DNA of 64,000 nt. It comes from JACKFB01 sp041389525 (GTDB taxonomy: Bacteria; Myxococcota_A; UBA9042; PHBI01; JACKFB01). A program made the position numbers and the translations under genes. Location: contig JAWKRR010000011.1 of assembly GCA_041389525.1 (NCBI GenBank), positions 62,001 through 126,000 on the forward strand, read 5' to 3'. Below are positions 50,664 to 64,000 of this stretch, piece by piece; position 1 is the first letter of the stretch, and each line of letters begins with the position of its first letter. The notes below the pieces were generated by a model that had not been told where the DNA came from, did not search any database, and was given only the letters and a program-made list of their open reading frames with translations.

Positions 50664-53390
50664 TCCCCCTATTTCGCCGAGAAGACCTGCACGTCGTCGA
50701 AGGCTACGCCGCCCCCGCCCATAGCCCAGGAGTACAGCGCGACAGGTCCCGGCGGGTACTTCGAGTCCTCCGCGACCAGCAGCGTCTCGCCGTCCAGCTT
50801 GCAGATGTGCGCGTCGCCCTTGCGCTCGACCTCCAGCACCATCCATTGATCCAGCGCGGCGAAGGACAGCTCGTACTTCTCCGCCAGCACGGTCGCCACC
50901 CCGGCCGTCATCCGCGTCAGGCGCGCGTAGCTCCGCTCCTTGTCGACGCTGAACCGGTAGTAGGTCTCGGCGTCCATCACGCTGTACATCACGCCGAACC
51001 CGTCGTTGTCGGTCGGCTTCACGCGCACCCGCAGCGTGCCCTGCCCGAGCTCGAGCTTCGGGTTGACCAAGAAGGTGCCGCGCTTCTCGACGGTCGCCGC
51101 GCCGGCGAGGACGTCGTAGCAGTTGCCCGTCTCGCGCATGGTCCCCGCCTCGGGATCCACAGCCCACGCGGATGTGGGGTCGGCCTTCCCCTGGTCGACG
51201 ACCACCCACGGCTCAGGCACGCCGGACTTCACGTCGTCCCAGTACTCGGCGCCGGTCAGCGGGCCGCCCGGGGGCAGGTCCCATCGCCACACGTGCCGCC
51301 GCATGGCGCCGCCGGTGGAGTCGTCGAGCGCGGTGCCGAGGCCGAACATCTGGGTGGAGTCCGAAGCGAGGCCGAACATCACGCGGACGAAGACCGGTCC
51401 GAGCTTGATGTTGGCGTTGTCGTAGCCAGCCTGGAGCTCGTGCATCTGCCAGTTTGCGCGCTCGCGGAGGTCGCTGGTCAGCGAGGCGTGGAAGAGCAGA
51501 TGATAGCGCGTGGTGGACTTGGTGTAGGTGCCGAGGACGAAGACGCGGCCGTCGAATTGCGAGATGGCGACGTAGGAGACGAGGGTCGGCGCGGGGTGGG
51601 CGACGCTGGGGATCACCTCGTTGATGCCGCCGAGTTGGGACACGAAGAAGAGCCCCTGATTGCCGCAGCCGACCAGCCACTGCGGGGTCGTCGTCCCACC
51701 GCTGGCGCCGCCCACGCCCGCGAACGCCGTCAGGGTGCGGCCCTTGGTGGCGAGCTCGAGGGCGGGCATCGCGCTCCACATCGCCGACTTCGGGTCGACG
51801 CGGAAGATGCGCACGACCTCCGGCGCGCTGGCGCTGCCGTAGTTGGCGCCGATGACCGGCTCGCCGTTGAACCACGCCGCGCCGACTGGGAAGCCCTGGG
51901 CGGCGGTCTTGAAGACCTGGTCGTCCGCGCAAGACCAGGGGCACAACCCCAGCGTGCACTTCTCACGCACACACGAGCGCACCGCCAATCCCTCGCCGAA
52001 CTCGTGAGTACCGGCCGCGAAGAAGCGCTCGGGGTTGCCGTTCAGGTGCGCCAGAGCCCTGTAGTTTGCGTGCGCCTTGGTGAACGAGTCGTAGAACGCC
52101 GCGCGCAGCGAGAGCTTGCTGAGGGCGTTCGTCCAGGTTCCGCCTACGTACTCCCAGAGCCGGTCGAGCTGCGCGAGGACCGCGGCCGCGAGCCCCGGGT
52201 ACTCGCCGGATTGCGGCGTGGCGAGGTCCTGGGTCACGCCATTGATGGACGAGCGGTACATCGTCACGCTGCGACCCTCGCCGCCGCTGTGGTCGAAGAG
52301 CCCGTAGACCCCGCCGCCGGCCAGCGGTGAGGCCAGGAGGAACGCCTCGTGGGTCTGCGACAGCGATCCGTACTGCGCCTCCGTGCGCTGGTACCAGCCG
52401 GTGCAGACCCCGCTGTGGCACCAATCCCCGACCGAGCTGGCGCTCTTGTCGTCGCAGCTACTGAAGTCGCTCGCCGCGCTGGTGACGCACTTGGCGCTCG
52501 CGCAGGTCCGCGTCACGCAACCGTCGAGGCTCTGCCCGCACACGGTGCCCTTGGCGCGCGTGGTCCAGTCGCTGGGGTCGCTCTTGGGGTCGCAGATCTG
52601 GCACGGATTTGCCGGGTTCAGCCCGCCGCCGCCGTAGCAGACGCCCTTGATCAGGCAGCTGTCCCCTGCGATCGGGAAGCTGCACTTGCCGGCTTCGCAG
52701 GCCGCGAGCTGGCACGCCGTCGGCGGCTTGCAGGTCCCACAGGAGCCGCCGGCGCCGTCGGGGCCGCACTCGAGGTTGTCGCAGTTGGCCACCGGCACGC
52801 AGAAGCCCTTGGCGCACTCGGTCCCCTTCCCGCAGGTCCCGCAAGACCCGCCGCAACCGTCCGCGCCGCACTCGGCGTCACCGCAAGACGGCGCGCCGGG
52901 GACGCAGGTGTCCTTGAGGCCGCCAGCCACGCAGATCAGCTGACCGTTCAGCGCGCACTCCCCGATGCCGCAGCTGGTCGTCTCGGGCTTGTACTCCTCG
53001 TCGGTCTTGCCGTCGCAGTCGTTGTCGATGGCGTTGCAGCTCGCGTCGTTCGCGTCGGGCTTTCCGGGCGTGCAGTTCGCGCTGACCTTGCCGCCGACGC
53101 ACGAGCTGGCGCCCACCGCAGCGCACTTCCCGGTGCCGCAGCTCGTCGCCACCGAGACGTAGCCCTCGTCGACCTTGGCGTTGCAGTTATCGTCGATGCC
53201 GTCGCACGTCGCGTCGCTGGCGGCCGGCGCTCCCGGCTTGCAGTTCTGGTGCACCGCACCCGAGACGCATGAGGTCAGCCCGGTCATGAAGCAGGCGCCC
53301 ACGCCGCACACCGACGCGGAGGGCTGGTAGTCCTCATCGAACTTGCCGTCGCAGTCGTCGTCGATGGCGTCGCAGCTCGCGTCGAGGACC

Positions 53391-54535
53391 GCGGGCTGGC
53401 CTGACTTGCAGCTGTCGCTGACCTTCCCCGCCACGCACGAGGTCGCACCCGACGCCGCGCAAGCCCCGATCCCGCAGCTGGTAGCGAGGGAAACGTAGCC
53501 CTCGTCGGTCTTGCCGTTGCAGTTGTCGTCCTTGCCGTCGCAGGTCGAATCGCTCGCCGCGGGCTGGCCGGACTTGCAGCTGTCGCTGACTTTGCCGGCC
53601 ACGCACGAGGTCGCACCCGACGCCGCGCACGCCCCGATCCCGCAGCTGGTAGCGAGAGAAACGTAGCCCTCGTCGGTCTTGCCGTTGCAGTTGTCGTCCT
53701 TGCCGTCGCAGGTCGTCGCTCGCCGCGGGCTGGCCTGACTTGCAGCTGTCGCTGACCTTCCCGCCACGCACGAGGTCGCACCCGACGCCGCGCACGCCCC
53801 GATCCGCAGCTGGTAGCGAGGAAACGTAGCCCTCGTCGGTCTTGCCGTTGATTGTCGTCCTTGCCGTCGCAGGCGATCGCTCGCCGCGGGCTGGCCTGAC
53901 TTGCAGCTGTCGCTGACTTTCCCGGCCACGCACGAGGTCGCACCCGACGCCGCGCAGCCCCGATCCCGCAGCTGGTAGCGAGGGAAACGTAGCCCTCGTC
54001 GGTCTTGCCGTTGCAGTTGTCGTCCTTGCCGTCGCAGGTCGAATCCGCTCGCCGCGGGCTGGCCTGACTTGCAGCTGTCGCTGACTTTCGCCGGCCACGC
54101 ACGAGGTCGCACCCGACCCGCGCACCGATCCCGCGCTGGTAGCGAGGCGTAGCCCTCGTCGGTCTTGCCGTTGCAGTTGTCGTCCTTGCCGTCGCGGTGG
54201 CGTCGCTCGCCCGGGCGGCCGGACTTGCAGCTGTCGCTGACTTTGCCGGCCACGCACGAGGTCACCCGACGCCGCGCAAGCCCCGATCCCGCAGCTGGTA
54301 GCGAGGAAACGTAGCCCTCTCGGTCTGCCGTTGCAGTTGTCGTCCTTGCCGTCGCAGGTCGTCGCTCGCCGCGGGCTGGCCGACGCAGCTGTCGCTGACT
54401 TTGCCGGCCACGCACGAGGTCGCACCGACGCCGCGCACCCCGATCCGCAGCTGGTAGCAGGCGAGCCCTCGTCGGTCTGCCGTTGCAGTTGTCGTCCTTG
54501 CCGTCGCAGGTGGCGTCGCTCGCCGCGGGCTTGCC
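53391..54535 (-). repeat. Near-identical 168-bp repeats with many small deletions
   Basis: Seven copies are marked by the phrase GTAGCG at 53481, 53649, 53813, 53975, 54139, 54298 and 54454. The intervals are 168, 164, 162, 164, 159 and 156 bases instead of a constant 168. The full unit encodes 56 residues (GYVSLATSCGIGACAASG ... KVSDSCKSGQPAASD). Differences between units are almost all one- to three-base losses rather than substitutions. Confidence 0.85.
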
Positions 54536-54743
54536 TCCGGCGCGCAGTTCGCTTGGACCACGCCGCCGACGCACGACGACGCGCCAGACCTCGCGCAGGC
54601 CCCCACGCCGCAGCTCGTCGCGGTCGAGACGTAGTCCTCGTCGGTCTGCCCGTCGCAGTCGTCGTCGACGCCGTTGCAGGTCGCGTCGCTCGCCGCCCCG
54701 GTCGCCGGCGCGCACGTGTTCGTGGCGACCCCGGCTTTGCAGA

Positions 54744-58277
<3,534 letters not shown>

Positions 58278-58410
58278 GGCAATTCTCCGGGGGGAGTCGT
58301 TTGGAGGCATGTCCCGGTCTATGCCGTGGGTGCCCGAGACCTTACGACCCGGCCGTGTCGATTATCGCCGCGACGACAGGAAACCCCTTACGCTGCGCGA
58401 CCTTAGGTGC

Positions 58411-58429
58411 CGAGCAAACGCTCTGCTCG
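58411..58429 (-). terminator. Weak hairpin after the kinase gene
   Basis: A 6-bp stem (CGAGCA/TGCTCG) with a 7-base loop starts eight bases past the kinase stop codon. It is short and lacks a T-tract, so readthrough into lipoprotein B is possible. Confidence 0.3.
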
Positions 58430-58436
58430 CCGACAA

Positions 58437-60428
58437 TCAGCGCAGGACGACGGGGTAGTTCACGACCATCTGGGGGTCGGAAAAGGGCGGAAACACGGTG
58501 GACTCCAGAACCTTGCGGATGCAGGACTGGACGGCCGACGAGCTGCCGCTGCCGTTGACGATGGTGCTGGAGGTCACGCGGCCGCCGCTGGCGATGATGA
58601 GCGTGGTGTCGACGGTGACCGGCCCGCCCGCGGTCAGCACGCCCTGGCGAGCGCACATCTCGAAGCGGGCGTTGCGGGCGCGCAGGGTCGAGCGGACCGT
58701 GCCGGCGGTGAGGCGGGCGGGCAGGCGGGGCGTGGTGTCGTACTTCGGGCGCGAGCCGCTGCTGAGGTCGGCGAGGAGGGCGGTGGCGTCGTTGACCTCG
58801 GGCAGCGGGGCGCTCTTGGCGCCGGCGGGCGGCGGCGTGACGAGCAGGCGGGCGTCGAGGTCCGCGCTCTCGACGGCGAGGATGGACTCCTCGAGGCTCT
58901 CCGGAGTCACCCCGGGAGCGGGCGCTGCGGCGGCGGGCTCGGCGGCGGCTGAGGGTCGCGAATCAGCAGGTCGCACCTGGGCGATCGGGCGCTCGGGGGC
59001 GCGCTCGTAGCGGCGCATGCGCACCTGGGGCTGGCCGCTCGCGACGTCGAGGTCGGCGTCCACCGCGGGGGCCACGGCGAGGTCGTGGACGGCCTCGGTG
59101 GGCTCGGCCACGCGGACGGGTTCGGGCGTGGGGCGGGCCGCGCGCACCGGCTCGACGGCGCTGGGAGCGGGCGCGCTCGAAGGCAGGGCGCGGGCGGTGG
59201 TGTCCAGGGAAGGCGGGATGGTGCTGTCGCCGCCGCCGGTCAGCCACCAGGCGCCGAAGACGAAGGCCAGGACGGCCGCGAAGAGCGCGGCGACCGCGGT
59301 GCGGCGGCGGCGGCGATTGACGAGGAAATCGTCCTCGGCCGTGTCGGGCGAGAAGTCGATCCCGGAGAAGGCGCCGGTGGGCGCCTCGCGGGCCGGCAGC
59401 GCATCGGGCAGTGGGGGCGGAAGCTCAGGGCGGGTCGCGGACAGCGGCTTCGCGCGGGGCGGCGGCGTCACCGCGGGCACGACCGCCACACCGCGCAGGG
59501 CGTCGAGGGCGGCCTCGGCGGAGGCCGGCCGCCCATCCTCGTCCTTGTCCAGCAGGCGCAAGATGAAGTCGACCAGGGGCCCAGCCAGGTTCACGCCGCC
59601 GAGGCTGGGCGGCGGGACCTCGCACTGGACGTGCGCTCGCATGTAGTCGCCCGGCGTCTCGCCCACGAAGGGGGTCCGGCCGGTGAGGAGCTCGTAGAGG
59701 ATGACGCCCAGAGAGTAGAGGTCCGACCGGAAGCTCACCGGCAGCGCCATCGCCTGCTCGGGGGCCATGTAGGGGGGCGAACCCAGGGTCATCCCGACGC
59801 CGGTGAGGTCGACCGAGCCCTGGTCGTGGCTGGTCATCTTGGCGATACCGAAGTCCAGGATCTTCACGAGATCCTGCCGCTTTCCGCGGTCGGCCAGCAT
59901 CACGTTTCCCGGCTTCAGATCGCGGTGGATGATGCCGTGAGAGTGCGCCTCGACCAGGGCCTCCAGCATCTGGCAGCCGATGTGCGCGACGCGGTCGGGG
60001 GCCATGGGGGCTTCCCGGCCGATGACCTCGTCGAGGGGGTCGCCCTCGGCGAACTCCATGACCAGGTAGAGGTGATGATCGTCGGACTCGCCGAAGTCGA
60101 TGAGCCCGATGATGTTCGAGTGGGCGACGGTCGCGATCGCACGGGCCTCCTGCTGAAAGCGGGCCACGATGCGAAGATCGCGGAGCGGCGCCGGGTGCAG
60201 CACCTTGATGGCGACGGTGCGGCCGACGGCGAGCTGAGTGGCCCGGTAGACGTCAGCCATCCCGCCGCGAGCGATGAGCGCCTCGATCTGGTACCGGCCG
60301 GCGAACACCAAACCGACCAAAGCCGTGGCCTGGTCCGCTTCATAGTATTCGGCGTCGACGGTCTGGAAGCCGTCCCGGTCACACACCGACATCTCGGTGT
60401 GCAGTCGGCACTGTGGACAGATCCGCAT
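58437..60428 (-). CDS. Membrane Ser/Thr protein kinase with N-terminal zinc ribbon and AgmX/PglI-like C-terminus
   Basis: A 663-residue protein from ATG 60428, preceded by GGGAG. A short zinc-ribbon-like segment (MRICPQCRLHTEMSVCD) comes first. The kinase domain (about 45-315) has GRYQIEALIARGGMADVY, VAIKVL (Lys75), HRDLKPGNVM, DFGIAKM and MAPEQA. A Pro-rich linker, one membrane helix (TAVAALFAAVLAFVFGAWWL) and a long Ala/Pro/Glu linker follow. The last 100 residues match the TonB-like AgmX/PglI C-terminal domain (RFEMCARQGVL, SCIRKVLESTVFPPF, VVNYPVVL). The kinase faces the cytoplasm and the C-terminus the periplasm. Its substrate is unknown; the gene precedes lipoprotein B on the same strand. 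Confidence 0.92.
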   Translation of the reverse strand: MRICPQCRLHTEMSVCDRDGFQTVDAEYYEADQATALVGLVFAGRYQIEALIARGGMADVYRATQLAVGRTVAIKVLHPAPLRDLRIVARFQQEARAIATVAHSNIIGLIDFGESDDHHLYLVMEFAEGDPLDEVIGREAPMAPDRVAHIGCQMLEALVEAHSHGIIHRDLKPGNVMLADRGKRQDLVKILDFGIAKMTSHDQGSVDLTGVGMTLGSPPYMAPEQAMALPVSFRSDLYSLGVILYELLTGRTPFVGETPGDYMRAHVQCEVPPPSLGGVNLAGPLVDFILRLLDKDEDGRPASAEAALDALRGVAVVPAVTPPPRAKPLSATRPELPPPLPDALPAREAPTGAFSGIDFSPDTAEDDFLVNRRRRRTAVAALFAAVLAFVFGAWWLTGGGDSTIPPSLDTTARALPSSAPAPSAVEPVRAARPTPEPVRVAEPTEAVHDLAVAPAVDADLDVASGQPQVRMRRYERAPERPIAQVRPADSRPSAAAEPAAAAPAPGVTPESLEESILAVESADLDARLLVTPPPAGAKSAPLPEVNDATALLADLSSGSRPKYDTTPRLPARLTAGTVRSTLRARNARFEMCARQGVLTAGGPVTVDTTLIIASGGRVTSSTIVNGSGSSSAVQSCIRKVLESTVFPPFSDPQMVVNYPVVLR

Positions 60429-60892
60429 GGACTCCCTGCCGCCGTGCCCGACGGGCAAGCCTATTCAAACACGCTCACGCCCGCGTAGCAACGATCATGG
60501 CGGCGCGCTGCGGTCCGCTGCAACGGCTGTCGCGACCGGTCGGTCGGCGTTTGCGGGTGCCCGCGGCGGGGGCGACTAGGCGCGGGCGGCTGCGGGCTCG
60601 GTCGTCGACGGTCCGCGTTGGCAGATCGCGTGGCGCGGGGGAGAGGACCGCGCGGCGGCGTGACCGGGGCTGCGGGAGCGTGTCGCGATCGGAGTGTCCG
60701 ACGGCTCGGTGATACGAGCTCAAGGTGAACGTTACCGATCAGCTTGGCTCCGCCGCCGGACACTCCAAGTTCAAGCATCGACCACGATGCGGTGCGGAGT
60801 CAATCAGCTAAAAATGTAGAGAGTTCAACGACATCCGCTGTGATTCCTCGCAAAATATCCAAGGCATTGGACTCGCGAGTGGCGCGCGCGCG
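60429..60892. other. Divergent intergenic region with a 10-bp inverted repeat
   Basis: This 464-base region separates the kinase gene (minus) from the VWA lipoprotein gene (plus). GGAGTGTCCG (60691-60700) and its exact reverse complement CGGACACTCC (60757-60766) are 56 bases apart. The stretch 60770-60870 is clearly more AT-rich than its surroundings and probably holds the promoter of the plus-strand gene. Reading frames here look like GC shadows and no gene is supported. Confidence 0.4.
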
Positions 60893-62281
60893 GTGAAGGT
60901 GCGGTATATTGGTGCCTCGTATCGCGCGGAGACCACCCTGCCCCACTCCCGCCCAGCACCTGTCTTGATCGCGTGCGGACTTTTCGCCTGCGGCGTTTTC
61001 GCGTGCGCGGATTCCGGAGATCGGGACGGACGCTCCACGGGATCGCTGGTGGTGGGCGCGCCGTCGACCGTGGGCGGCGCGGCGGGCGCTGGGCAGCCCG
61101 TCGAGTACTACGTGCCTCCCACACCGGACGGCGTGTTCGAGTGCACGGCGGGCGAGCGGGCGTGCCTGGCCCCGGACGCGGCGCTTCGGTGCGCCGAGGC
61201 TGGCGACGCCTACGCGGTCGAGCGATGCGACGTCGGCAAGGGCTGCCACGATCCCCTGGGGACGTGCCGGCTCACGGTCTGCGAGCCCGGGGCGGCCACG
61301 TGCGTGGGCGACGGCGGATTTCGGCGATGCCGGGACAGCGGCACCGGCTACGAGGACCAGGTGGAGGCCTGTCAGGACGGCAAGACCTGCTGGGAAGGCG
61401 CCTGCCTCTACTGCGCGCCGAACCGCTCGTTCTGTCTGGAGCCGGCGGCGACCGCGCTCTGTGACGCCGAGGGGGATGGCTACCGGAACCCCGCGAAATG
61501 CAAAGACTCCGAGCGGTGCAGCGAGTCGACGGGCCGCTGCGAGCCGGTGATCTGCAAGTCGCACGTGACGAAGTGCGCGGGACCCGCGGCCTACAGGCAT
61601 TGCCTCACGAGCGGGACCGGCTACGAGGCCGACGTCACGCCGTGCGCCAGCGGCCACCTCTGTGTCGACGGACAGTGCGTGTACGCGCCGTGTGTCCCCT
61701 CGGTGATGCTGCTCGTGGACGCGTCGGCCAGCATGGCGGCGAAGTGGGAGCAAGTCCGCTCCAGCGTCGTGGGGCTGGCGGCGGACAACCCGGCGGCCCA
61801 GTTCGGGCTGACTTTTTTCCCGACGAACGCGGGCTGTAAGACCACGACGCGCCCGGACCTGCCCGTGGGACCGCACGAGCCCGAGGCCCTGGGCGCGTGG
61901 TTCGACACGCACCCGGCCATCGGCGGGACGCCCCTGGCCAGCGCGATGAACGACATGGTGCTCGGCGCGGCGGAGAACTTCGGCGGCTACGGCGGCGCCC
62001 TCGTCTTGCTGAGCGACGGCGAGAACGCCTGCGGGAGCAACGACTGGAGCGACGGCTCAGGGGCGGCTGAGGCGGCGCGCGCGCTCTACGCGGACTTCGG
62101 CGTGCGCACCTTCGTCATCGGGTTCGGCTACACCGGCAACGAGCAGCAGCTTGACGCGATCGCGGCCGAAGGTGGCACGGGGATGACGACCTTCGTGAAG
62201 ACCGGCGACGAGAAGGCGCTGGCGAACGCGCTCGGAGCGGTCGTTGAGGACTTCAAGTCCTGTCTGGCGCAGCATCCCTGA
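60893..62281 (+). CDS. Cysteine-rich lipoprotein with C-terminal VWA domain
   Basis: A 462-residue protein from GTG 60893; no ATG is available and the ribosome site is weak. The signal peptide ends in CGVFAC (Cys38). Residues about 80-265 hold four Cys-rich units of the type CxxGxxxCxxxxxxxxCxxxGxGY...VxxCxxGxxCxxGxC (for example GTGYEDQVEACQDGKTC). The VWA domain (about 268-455) has the MIDAS motif DASASM beginning at Asp276, the GGTPLASAM threonine and LLSDGENACG. VWA domains bind metal-dependent protein ligands. The protein is predicted to be surface- or periplasm-anchored; its partner is unknown. Confidence 0.85.
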   Translation: MKVRYIGASYRAETTLPHSRPAPVLIACGLFACGVFACADSGDRDGRSTGSLVVGAPSTVGGAAGAGQPVEYYVPPTPDGVFECTAGERACLAPDAALRCAEAGDAYAVERCDVGKGCHDPLGTCRLTVCEPGAATCVGDGGFRRCRDSGTGYEDQVEACQDGKTCWEGACLYCAPNRSFCLEPAATALCDAEGDGYRNPAKCKDSERCSESTGRCEPVICKSHVTKCAGPAAYRHCLTSGTGYEADVTPCASGHLCVDGQCVYAPCVPSVMLLVDASASMAAKWEQVRSSVVGLAADNPAAQFGLTFFPTNAGCKTTTRPDLPVGPHEPEALGAWFDTHPAIGGTPLASAMNDMVLGAAENFGGYGGALVLLSDGENACGSNDWSDGSGAAEAARALYADFGVRTFVIGFGYTGNEQQLDAIAAEGGTGMTTFVKTGDEKALANALGAVVEDFKSCLAQHP

Positions 62282-62393
62282 GCGCTCCGTGGGCCGAAAG
62301 CGCCCAGACGCGCCTGCAGGGCCAACCTGACGCTCGTCCCGACGGTCGCGTGGTGCTATGGCACGCGGGGTAAACGGGAGCCGACAGGATTCG

Positions 62394-63644
62394 ATGAGCC
62401 TTCGCGAGACCGACATCGTCGTGGCCGGGTGCGGCCCGGCCGGTTTTCTCAGCGCCGCCGCCTTGGCCGACGCCGGGCTGCGGGTCGCCGTGATCGGCCC
62501 CGCTCCCGACGCGGCGTGGCCGAATCGGTACGGCGCGTTCGTCGACGAGCTCGACGGCGTCGGGTTCGCCGAGGCGGCGGGGCCCGTGTGGGCGCGGACC
62601 CGCGTTCGCCTCGACGAGCGCAGGGTGTTTGACCTGGGGCGAGCCTACACGGCGGTCGACGGCGAGGCCCTGCGCACGCGGCTCGCGGCGACGCTGGCGC
62701 AGGCAGGCGCGCAGGTGGTCGCCGGCGCGTGCGTCGACGCGGTCCACGACGACGCCGGGGTCACGGTCCGTGTCGACGACGGCAGCCAGTGGCGCGCGCG
62801 GCTGCTCATCGACGCGACGGGCCATCGCCCACGCTTCGTCGGCAGACGCGGCCCCGACCCCACCGCCTTTCAGTGCGCCTGGGGTGTGCTGTGCGAGGTC
62901 GAGGGCGCCCCCGAGCGGCCCGACATGATGACCTTCATGGACTGGAGCGAGCCGGGTCCCGGCGCTCCCTCAGGCGTCGCGACCTTCCTGTATGCGATGC
63001 CGATGGGCGACGGCCGCGTCTTCTACGAGGAGACAGCGCTCGCCTCGCGACCCGCGGCCTCGCTGTCGTACCTGCGCGCGCGCCTTGAGGCACGCCTCCG
63101 GAATCGCGGCGTCCGCGTGGTGCGCGAGCTCGACGTGGAGCGCTGCCTCATCCCCATGGACGCGCCCCCGCCCGACCGCCGCCAGCGCGTCGTCGGCATC
63201 GGCGGCGCCGCGAGCCTGGTCCACCCGGCCACGGGCTACATGCTCGTGCACACCATGCGGGTCGCGCAGCGCCTCGCCGACGCCGTCGCCGCAGGAGTCG
63301 CTGCAGGCGCCTCCCCGCCTCGCCTCGCCAAGAGCGCCTGGCGCGCGGTCTGGCCCGCCAGCGACCGCCACCTGCACGCCTTCTACTCCCTGGGCCGCGA
63401 CCTCACCATGGGCCTCGACGCCGCCGGCACCCGCGACTTCTTCGAGGCCTTCTTCTCGCTGCCGCCCGACGCCGTCCGCGCCTACCTGTCGCGCGAGGTC
63501 GCGCCCGCCCGCACCCTGCTGGCGATGACGCGCCTCTACGGCCGCTTCGACCCCGCGCTCCGCGACCACCTCCACCGCGAGCTGCTGCGCCGCCCTGGCG
63601 AGCTGGTCCGTGGCCTCGTTCGCCTGCCTGGGACCTCCCCGTGA
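62394..63644 (+). CDS. Lycopene beta-cyclase family flavoprotein (CrtY/CrtL type)
   Basis: A 416-residue protein from ATG 62394 with GGAG/AGGA upstream. The FAD-binding motif is VAGCGPAGFLSAAALADAG. Cyclase motifs are AWPNRYGAFVDEL, FLYAMPMGDGRVFYEET (the catalytic-type FxEET) and GGAASLVHPATGYMLVHT. These enzymes close beta-ionone rings on lycopene at the membrane. It is the first gene of a carotenoid operon and overlaps the desaturase gene by four bases (GTGA). Which cyclase subclass and end product apply cannot be told from the sequence. Confidence 0.9.
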   Translation: MSLRETDIVVAGCGPAGFLSAAALADAGLRVAVIGPAPDAAWPNRYGAFVDELDGVGFAEAAGPVWARTRVRLDERRVFDLGRAYTAVDGEALRTRLAATLAQAGAQVVAGACVDAVHDDAGVTVRVDDGSQWRARLLIDATGHRPRFVGRRGPDPTAFQCAWGVLCEVEGAPERPDMMTFMDWSEPGPGAPSGVATFLYAMPMGDGRVFYEETALASRPAASLSYLRARLEARLRNRGVRVVRELDVERCLIPMDAPPPDRRQRVVGIGGAASLVHPATGYMLVHTMRVAQRLADAVAAGVAAGASPPRLAKSAWRAVWPASDRHLHAFYSLGRDLTMGLDAAGTRDFFEAFFSLPPDAVRAYLSREVAPARTLLAMTRLYGRFDPALRDHLHRELLRRPGELVRGLVRLPGTSP

Positions 63645-64000
63645 GCACGCACGCCCCTCACGCGGTCGTCGTCGGCGCCGGCTTCGGCGGGATGGCCGCC
63701 GCCATTCGCCTCCGCGCCCGCGGCTACCACGTCACCCTCGTCGAAGCCCTCGAACAAACCGGCGGCCGCGCCTCGGTCTTCAAGCGCGACGGCTTCACCT
63801 TCGACGCCGGCCCCACGGTCATCACCGCGCCCTACCTCGTCGACGAGCTCTTCGAGTTGGTCGGCCGAGCGCCCGCGGACCACTACACCATGGTCCCGGT
63901 CGACCCCTTCTACCGCGTCGAATTCCCCGACGGCTCGACCTTTGACTACGTGGGCGACGAGGAGCGGCTGCTCGCCCAGATTCGCGCCTTTTCCCCAGAC
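63641..64000 (+). CDS. CrtI-type phytoene desaturase, N-terminal 120 residues (runs off the right edge)
   Basis: GTG 63641 overlaps the cyclase stop. The dinucleotide-binding motif VVVGAGFGGMAAAIRLRARG is followed by VEALEQTGGRASVFKRDGFTFDAGPTVIT (given by its limits, residues about 38-66), PYLVDELFELVGR and PVDPFYRVEFPDG, all typical of CrtI-family FAD desaturases. Members desaturate phytoene stepwise to neurosporene or lycopene. A CrtD- or CrtO-like relative is possible because the diagnostic C-terminus is outside the window. Coupling with a lycopene cyclase favours phytoene desaturase. Confidence 0.85.
   Translation, partial: MSTHAPHAVVVGAGFGGMAAAIRLRARGYHVTLVEALEQTGGRASVFKRDGFTFDAGPTVITAPYLVDELFELVGRAPADHYTMVPVDPFYRVEFPDGSTFDYVGDEERLLAQIRAFSPD

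Noticed and set aside
60461..60778. Short minus-strand frames in the gap before the VWA lipoprotein gene
   Set aside because: They overlap each other in different frames, lack ribosome sites and have biased Arg/Pro composition.

Overview
The window is GC-rich, densely coded DNA from a Gram-negative bacterium. TamA/TamB outer-membrane assembly genes, many exported lipoproteins, a long eukaryote-like Ser/Thr kinase, MopE-type and DUF4215-type cysteine repeats, and sigma-54 promoters together point to the Myxococcota / former Deltaproteobacteria. This placement is inferred from gene content, and no rRNA or marker gene is present to confirm it. No tRNA, rRNA, insertion sequence, prophage or CRISPR array was seen.

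Left part (1-17.5 kb). A giant secreted multidomain protein (GEVED, DUF11 and cadherin-like modules) runs off the left edge. It is followed by a small membrane protein, thiol peroxidase (tpx), an ECF sigma factor overlapping a six-helix membrane protein that is probably its anti-sigma, two divergent exported proteins, and a two-gene unit of ybaK and a lipoprotein that joins a caspase-like domain to a thioredoxin. Next come a membrane protein/SRPBCC pair, an F420-type luciferase-like oxidoreductase, and a LOG phosphoribohydrolase/BRCT pair.

Middle part (17.5-42.3 kb). tamA-tamB are followed by a sulfatase-modifying-factor-like protein. A secreted protein and a persulfide dioxygenase-like MBL enzyme are each preceded by a textbook sigma-54 promoter. 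A secreted protein with 21 von Willebrand C-like repeats is divergent from an operon of penicillin-acylase-family lipoprotein, MORN-repeat protein and DUF4097-like lipoprotein. Then come a RES/Xre toxin-antitoxin pair, a hybrid PAS histidine kinase with receiver, pdxH, and an M74-like murein endopeptidase with LysM.

Right part (42.3-64 kb). Two giant paralogous cysteine-rich lipoproteins with MopE-like repeats flank a small plus-strand pair (pterin carbinolamine dehydratase and a YbjN-like lipoprotein). The second giant gene is broken by many small deletions confined to a near-identical 168-bp repeat array, most likely a sequence-consensus problem. Upstream of it is a Ser/Thr kinase with a zinc ribbon and an AgmX-like C-terminus. 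A VWA-domain lipoprotein follows. The window ends in a carotenoid operon: lycopene cyclase overlapping the start of a CrtI-type desaturase.

The dominant theme is envelope and secretion biology. Roughly half the coding length encodes exported, repeat-rich, cysteine-rich proteins, accompanied by outer-membrane assembly factors and thiol/sulfur redox enzymes.
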